Of a DNA stretch of 9,353 nucleotides, positions 5,832 to 9,353 are shown piece after piece. The notes beneath the pieces were generated by a model. That model was not told the DNA's origin. It saw only the letters and a list, made by a program, of their open reading frames with translations, and ran no database searches. The translations under genes and the position numbers were made by a program. Numbering within the stretch: the stretch's first letter is position 1; every line of letters starts with the position of its first letter. The stretch is from Flavisolibacter sp. (GTDB lineage Bacteria; Bacteroidota; Bacteroidia; Chitinophagales; Chitinophagaceae), in assembly GCA_017745135.1 (NCBI GenBank), contig JAGIAB010000096.1, positions 1-9,353 on the forward strand, given 5' to 3'.

Positions 5832-8222
5832 ATGGAGGAACAAATCCAGATACAAGCTGCAAAAAACGAATTATCACGTCTTAGCCTTAAAGACCTGTTT
5901 TTTAAATACATCCGGTTTTTGCCTTTGTTTATTATTTCCGTCGCCCTGTCCTTGCTGGTAGCTTTTTTGTATTTGCGTTATGCCACCTTGATTTATCAGT
6001 CAACGGGTACAATGGTAATACAGAATGAAAGTGGCAACTCCGCCGGTAACGATAAACTGGATCAGATCTTTTCGTCGGACAACAAGAAAAATATTCTCAA
6101 CGAAATCGAATATATCAAGTCTAAAAAACTAATGACACGGGTGGTGAATGCACTCAGTCTTAATTTCAGTTATGAAGCAATTGGAAATATAAAAGAGCTG
6201 AATATATATAAGTCAAACCCATTTATCATCGAAGCTTTTGAAATCAGGGATTCTGCAGGCTTTGAAATAAGGGTGGGTTTTGAAAATGAGAATAATTTCA
6301 GGATCGATGGGGATGGCCCTTTCACATTTGGACAGGTTTTTAAAAACAAACACGGTGTATTCAGGATCGTACGGAATGCTATAGGAACTATAGGTAAAGA
6401 ATATAAGGTTAGTTGGAGGCCTTCATCGTCTATAGCCAGTGCGCTGGCTTCGCAATTAATTGTAGCTCCCAAGCAAAATACGGGAATTTTAACGCTGACG
6501 CTTGAGTCCACCAATCCTCAACTGGCTGCTGATGTAATTAACTCAGCTATGGCAGAATATCAGAAGGCTACCATAGAAGACAAAAATGAAAAAACAACCG
6601 CCCAACTTGCGTTTATTGATGACCGTTTAGATACTATAACAGGGCAGGTGGACAGTATCAATAATGTTTATGTCAATTTTATTAAGCAAAACAGTGCTTA
6701 TGATTTACAGTCTCAATCAGGCAGTTATTTGGGGCAGATTGAAGAAGGCACTAAAAGCCGGGCCGTACAACAGGACCTTTTGACTAAAACATATCAAATC
6801 GAGTCAGCCCTTCTTTCTAAAACGGCAACCCTTAAAGTGCCTTCCTCTTTAGGCATTGAAGACCCTACTTTGAATAAGATGGTCGATGCCTACAATGAAG
6901 CTCAACTGCAAAGGAAAGCCTTGCTCCAAATCACAACAGCCCAAAACGTTGCAGTAAAGCAACAGGAGGAGATCATTGATCAGCTACAACAAAACATCCT
7001 GAATAATTTGGGCAATATCAAGACTGCGCTCCGTTCAACTATTGCCGGCATTGACCGCTTGTCGGGTTCCGCACAATCGCATTTAAGACTAATGCCCGAA
7101 AAACAAAGAATCCTCCAGGAAATTCAAATGCAGCAGCAAAGTAAAATTGCTGTTTTAAACGACTTGCTGAAAAAGCGGGAAGAGTCAGCTATACAACTGG
7201 CTGCCACCATTTCCAATATTAAGGTTTTGCAGGATGCTGTGCCTAATTCCACACCTGTTAAACCGAATAGCAGAAATGTTCGGATCCTTGCCGTATTAAT
7301 TGGTCTTGTGCTTCCGGCCTTATTCATTTTTGTACTGGAGTTGCTGAATGATAAAGTAACTACCCGTTATGATATTGAGCGGCTTACTAATGCTGCCATT
7401 CTGGGAGAAGTTGGTCACTCTTATAGCAAACAGGCTTTAGTGGTTACCAATAACAACCGCAGTGTAGTGGCGGAACAGTTCAGGATTATCCGGTCAAACC
7501 TTCAATATGTACTAAACCACACTCAAAAACCCGTTATCCTGGTTACTTCTTCGTTTAGCGGAGAAGGTAAATCTTTTATCAGCACGAACATAGGCGCCGT
7601 ACTGGCACTGGCTGGAAAGAAAACGGTCGTCCTCGAATTCGACATCAGGAAACCAAAGATTCTTATGCATTTGAATATGGCAAAGCGGCCGGGACTTACC
7701 AATTATCTTCTGGGTAAAACAGCAATTGAAGACCTGCCGGTGAAGGTGGAAGGAATAGCCAATTTATTTGTTCTCGCCTGCGGGCCGGTGCCTCCCAATC
7801 CTGCTGAGTTATTGCTGGATCCTAAGATCACGCACCTGTTTTCCTGGCTTAAAGAAAATTTTGATGCGGTGATTATGGATACAGCGCCTGTGGGAATGGT
7901 AAGTGATGCCATGACACTGAGCAAATTTGCAGATGCTACTATGTACATCGTTCGCCAGGGATATACATTCAAGAAACAAATTGGAATGATTGATGAATTT
8001 TATACCCAGGGCAAACTGCCCCGGATCGCCATTATTTTGAATGATGTGAAAATAAGAACGGGCTATGGTTATTATGGTTATGGAAGATATGGTTATGGTT
8101 ATGGTTACGGTTCCGGATACTTTGACGATGAAATCCCGCAGAATGGTACATTGAATAAGTGGTTCGGCTGGCTGGATACTAAAAAATGGAATAAAAGAAA
8201 CCGAAAAAGGAGCAAGGTGTAA
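5832..8222 (+). CDS. Wzc-like polysaccharide co-polymerase / BY-type tyrosine kinase
   Basis: This inner-membrane protein controls polysaccharide chain length and export through autophosphorylation. The first transmembrane helix is at about residues 29-50 (FLPLFIISVALSLLVAFLYL). A long periplasmic Wzz/GNVR part with helical, Gln-rich segments follows (about 250-470). The second helix is at about 484-506, just after a proline motif (STPVKPNSR). The cytoplasmic BY-kinase domain has Walker A SFSGEGKS (Lys580), Walker A' VVLEFDIRKPK (Asp604) and Walker B AVIMDTAPVG (Asp683), the latter two typical of bacterial tyrosine kinases. Nine tyrosines between 745 and 763, mostly alternating with glycine, form the phosphorylation cluster. 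A 33-residue Trp/Lys/Arg-rich tail follows it. At 796 aa the adaptor and kinase are fused, as in Proteobacteria and Bacteroidota. There is no clear ribosome-binding site. The stop overlaps the epimerase start by one base. Confidence 0.95.
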   Translation: MEEQIQIQAAKNELSRLSLKDLFFKYIRFLPLFIISVALSLLVAFLYLRYATLIYQSTGTMVIQNESGNSAGNDKLDQIFSSDNKKNILNEIEYIKSKKLMTRVVNALSLNFSYEAIGNIKELNIYKSNPFIIEAFEIRDSAGFEIRVGFENENNFRIDGDGPFTFGQVFKNKHGVFRIVRNAIGTIGKEYKVSWRPSSSIASALASQLIVAPKQNTGILTLTLESTNPQLAADVINSAMAEYQKATIEDKNEKTTAQLAFIDDRLDTITGQVDSINNVYVNFIKQNSAYDLQSQSGSYLGQIEEGTKSRAVQQDLLTKTYQIESALLSKTATLKVPSSLGIEDPTLNKMVDAYNEAQLQRKALLQITTAQNVAVKQQEEIIDQLQQNILNNLGNIKTALRSTIAGIDRLSGSAQSHLRLMPEKQRILQEIQMQQQSKIAVLNDLLKKREESAIQLAATISNIKVLQDAVPNSTPVKPNSRNVRILAVLIGLVLPALFIFVLELLNDKVTTRYDIERLTNAAILGEVGHSYSKQALVVTNNNRSVVAEQFRIIRSNLQYVLNHTQKPVILVTSSFSGEGKSFISTNIGAVLALAGKKTVVLEFDIRKPKILMHLNMAKRPGLTNYLLGKTAIEDLPVKVEGIANLFVLACGPVPPNPAELLLDPKITHLFSWLKENFDAVIMDTAPVGMVSDAMTLSKFADATMYIVRQGYTFKKQIGMIDEFYTQGKLPRIAIILNDVKIRTGYGYYGYGRYGYGYGYGSGYFDDEIPQNGTLNKWFGWLDTKKWNKRNRKRSKV
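8061..8120 (+). repeat. Gly-Tyr codon repeat encoding the Wzc tyrosine cluster
   Basis: A tract built from GGTTAT-type hexamers (GGT TAT, GGT TAC, GGA TAC and variants) encodes Gly744 to Tyr763 of the kinase, with nine Tyr codons. Near-identical hexamers in a row are prone to slippage, so the number of tyrosines may vary between related strains. It is part of the coding sequence and is in frame. Confidence 0.8.
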
Positions 8223-9190
8223 TGAAAGTACTAGTTACAGGAGGAGCCGGTTTTATAGGCTCTAATTTGGTAGAAAGCCTTTTAAAAAATCCGCAGGTTG
8301 AATTCGTTCGTGTGCTCGATAATCTGGCAACCGGCAGTATAAAGAACATTGAAGAATTCGGATCCCATTCAAAATTTGAATTTATACAAGGCGATATCAG
8401 GGACTATGAGGCCTGTCTAAACGCATGCGACGGAATTGAGCTTATATCACACCAGGCAGCATTGGGTTCTGTTCCCCGTTCCATTAATGATCCGCTTACT
8501 ACCAATGAAGTAAATAGCACCGGAACCTTAAACATTTTTACTGCAGCGAAAGAAAAGGGAATTAAACGGGTGGTATATGCAGCCAGTTCTTCTACCTATG
8601 GTGACCATCCGGGCTTGCCGAAAGTAGAAGATAAAATTGGGAACCCGCTTTCGCCTTACGCGGTTACAAAATACGTGAATGAGCTGTATGCAAAAGTCTA
8701 TGCAAATGTTTACGGTTTGCAAACAATAGGACTTCGTTATTTCAATGTGTTCGGTCCCAAACAAAATCCTGCCGGTCCTTATGCAGCCGTCATTCCTTTG
8801 TTCATAAAAGCAGTGCTGGATAATGAACCGCCAACCATAAATGGTGATGGGGAACATAGCCGCGATTTCACCTATGTGGCCAATGCCGTTCATGCTAACG
8901 AATGTGCTTTGTTCACGGGTAATGCAGAAGCGGTAAATGAAGTGTATAACGTAGCGATAGGAGAACGCACTTCCTTAAATCAGTTATTTGAAATGATCAA
9001 AGAAGTGGCGGGGAGCGACCTGGCGCCTAAGTATGGCCCTGAAAGAAAAGGCGACGTAAAACACAGCCTCGCAGATATTTCAAAAGCAAAGAAGCTTTTA
9101 GCCTACAACCCTTCTGTAAGTATCAAACAGGGATTGGAAACTACTTTTGAGTGGTATCGTCAACATCATCATTTTTCATATAGCACTTAA
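8222..9190 (+). CDS. UDP-N-acetylhexosamine C4-epimerase, WbpP/TviC-like (extended SDR)
   Basis: This is an extended short-chain dehydrogenase of 322 aa. It has the NAD-binding GGAGFIG (residues 7-13), an SSS patch at 122-124 and the catalytic YAVTK (Tyr146, Lys150). Stretches such as ALGSVPRSINDP, SSSTYGDHPGLPKVED, SPYAVTKYVNELYA and RTSLNQLF closely resemble, from memory, Pseudomonas WbpP and Salmonella TviC, which interconvert UDP-GlcNAc and UDP-GalNAc or their uronic acids. It should therefore supply a UDP-GalNAc- or UDP-GalNAcA-type precursor in the cytoplasm for the exported polysaccharide. Whether the substrate is the neutral sugar or the uronic acid cannot be decided; no WbpO/TviB-like dehydrogenase is in the window. 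ATG 8222 overlaps the wzc stop (TAATG), marking it as the fourth gene of the operon. Confidence 0.92.
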   Translation: MKVLVTGGAGFIGSNLVESLLKNPQVEFVRVLDNLATGSIKNIEEFGSHSKFEFIQGDIRDYEACLNACDGIELISHQAALGSVPRSINDPLTTNEVNSTGTLNIFTAAKEKGIKRVVYAASSSTYGDHPGLPKVEDKIGNPLSPYAVTKYVNELYAKVYANVYGLQTIGLRYFNVFGPKQNPAGPYAAVIPLFIKAVLDNEPPTINGDGEHSRDFTYVANAVHANECALFTGNAEAVNEVYNVAIGERTSLNQLFEMIKEVAGSDLAPKYGPERKGDVKHSLADISKAKKLLAYNPSVSIKQGLETTFEWYRQHHHFSYST

Positions 9191-9191
9191 T

Positions 9192-9273
9192 CGAAAATGA
9201 AATTCACCGCCGCGATCGCTGCGTCCGCTGCGGTTAAATTCTCTCTTCTTTGATTATGAGCGAAAATGAAATT
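9192..9273 (+). repeat. 13-bp direct repeat flanking the stem-loop before the GxxExxY gene
   Basis: CGAAAATGAAATT occurs at 9192-9204 and again at 9261-9273, 69 bp apart. The second copy is the start of the GxxExxY reading frame (codons for Glu-Asn-Glu-Ile); the first lies just after the epimerase stop. The two copies bracket the imperfect hairpin, so the block may have arisen by a short duplication. Confidence 0.6.
9199..9251 (+). terminator. Imperfect 16-position stem-loop with pyrimidine tail after the epimerase
   Basis: The arm 9199-9214 pairs with 9226-9241 at 13 of 16 positions (mismatches at 9202/9238, 9205/9235 and 9211/9229) around an 11-nt loop, and TCTCTTCTTT follows. It begins 9 nt after the epimerase stop and could end or attenuate transcription here. 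The GC-rich core also has a 9-base periodicity (GCGATCGCT, GCGTCCGCT, GCGGTT), more like a dispersed palindromic repeat than an ordinary terminator. Confidence 0.42.
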
Positions 9274-9353
9274 GGCACATTAATTCTTGATGCCGCATTT
9301 GAGGTTCATAAAACATTAGGACTGGGTTTACTGAAAGTTCCTACGAACATTGT
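9256..9353 (+). pseudogene. GxxExxY-family protein (PDDEXK_3-like), 5' end, apparent 1-nt deletion; runs off window
   Basis: The ATG at 9256 begins MSENEIGTLILDAAFEVHKTLGLGLL, a clear match to the start of GxxExxY proteins (TIGR04256/PF13366, distant PD-(D/E)XK nuclease fold, role not established). In this frame the next residues are KVPTNIV, unlike the family. Restoring one G after the CTG at 9331-9333 would read CTG GAA AGT TCC TAC GAA CAT TGT, that is L E S S Y E H C, which completes the family motif GLLESSY. A base is therefore missing around 9334, in the motif's Glu codon. The gene continues beyond the edge. Members are often scattered in surface-polysaccharide regions of Bacteroidota genomes. 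The lesion may be a true frameshift or an assembly error. Confidence 0.72.

Noticed and set aside
9205..9241. CRISPR-like repeat array
   Set aside because: Units of 9 bases with no spacers; too short and few.
9197..9253. 18-aa ORF resembling a short signal peptide (Ala-rich)
   Set aside because: It is made by the GC-rich palindrome and 9-base period; no support as a real peptide.
9325..9340. Programmed ribosomal frameshift in the GxxExxY gene
   Set aside because: CTGAAAG is not a recognised slippery heptamer, and the family is not known to need frameshifting; simple loss of a G explains it.

Overview
The window looks like a chromosomal segment of a Bacteroidota bacterium, probably near Chitinophagaceae/Sphingobacteriia. 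The evidence is a good Bacteroidota-type promoter (TTTG, 19-nt spacer, TATATTTG), no clear Shine-Dalgarno sites before starts, Bacteroidota-style protein families (UpxY-like NusG paralogue, lipoprotein Wza, Wzc with a glycine-tyrosine tail, DUF5009 acyltransferase) and AT-rich intergenic DNA. The species assignment is inference; no rRNA or other marker is present.

Layout. Positions 1-503 hold the 3' part of an AAA-family ATPase cut by the window edge inside its Walker A motif. A 10-bp perfect stem-loop follows, then an RtcB-type RNA ligase gene (554-2005) that would be full length but for one in-frame TAA at 1511-1513. A terminator-like hairpin (2019-2072) separates it from purU, formyltetrahydrofolate deformylase (2108-2935). 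Facing purU on the minus strand is a multi-pass membrane acyltransferase of the DUF5009/HGSNAT-like family (3010-4314).

From 4397 rightwards comes the start of an exopolysaccharide or capsule operon on the plus strand: promoter, a short leader with a possible 35-codon upstream ORF, an UpxY/NusG-like antiterminator (4537-5046), a Wza-like outer-membrane export lipoprotein (5046-5819), a Wzc-like co-polymerase/tyrosine kinase (5832-8222) and a WbpP/TviC-like UDP-HexNAc 4-epimerase (8222-9190). The genes are very tightly packed (1-nt TAATG overlaps at 5046 and 8222, a 12-nt gap before wzc), so they are probably one transcript. UpxY would help polymerase run through the long operon, Wza and Wzc form the export and length-control machinery, and the epimerase supplies a precursor sugar nucleotide. 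The rest of the locus (glycosyltransferases, flippase, polymerase) presumably lies beyond the epimerase or elsewhere.

After the epimerase there is an imperfect stem-loop (9199-9241), then the start of a GxxExxY-family gene (9256 to the edge) whose reading frame breaks exactly at the Glu codon of the name motif, apparently by loss of one G. The two most notable observations are therefore disrupted genes: rtcB with one nonsense codon and the GxxExxY gene with one missing base. Either may be real decay or a consensus error. I saw no tRNA, rRNA, CRISPR array, insertion sequence or clearly new defence system.
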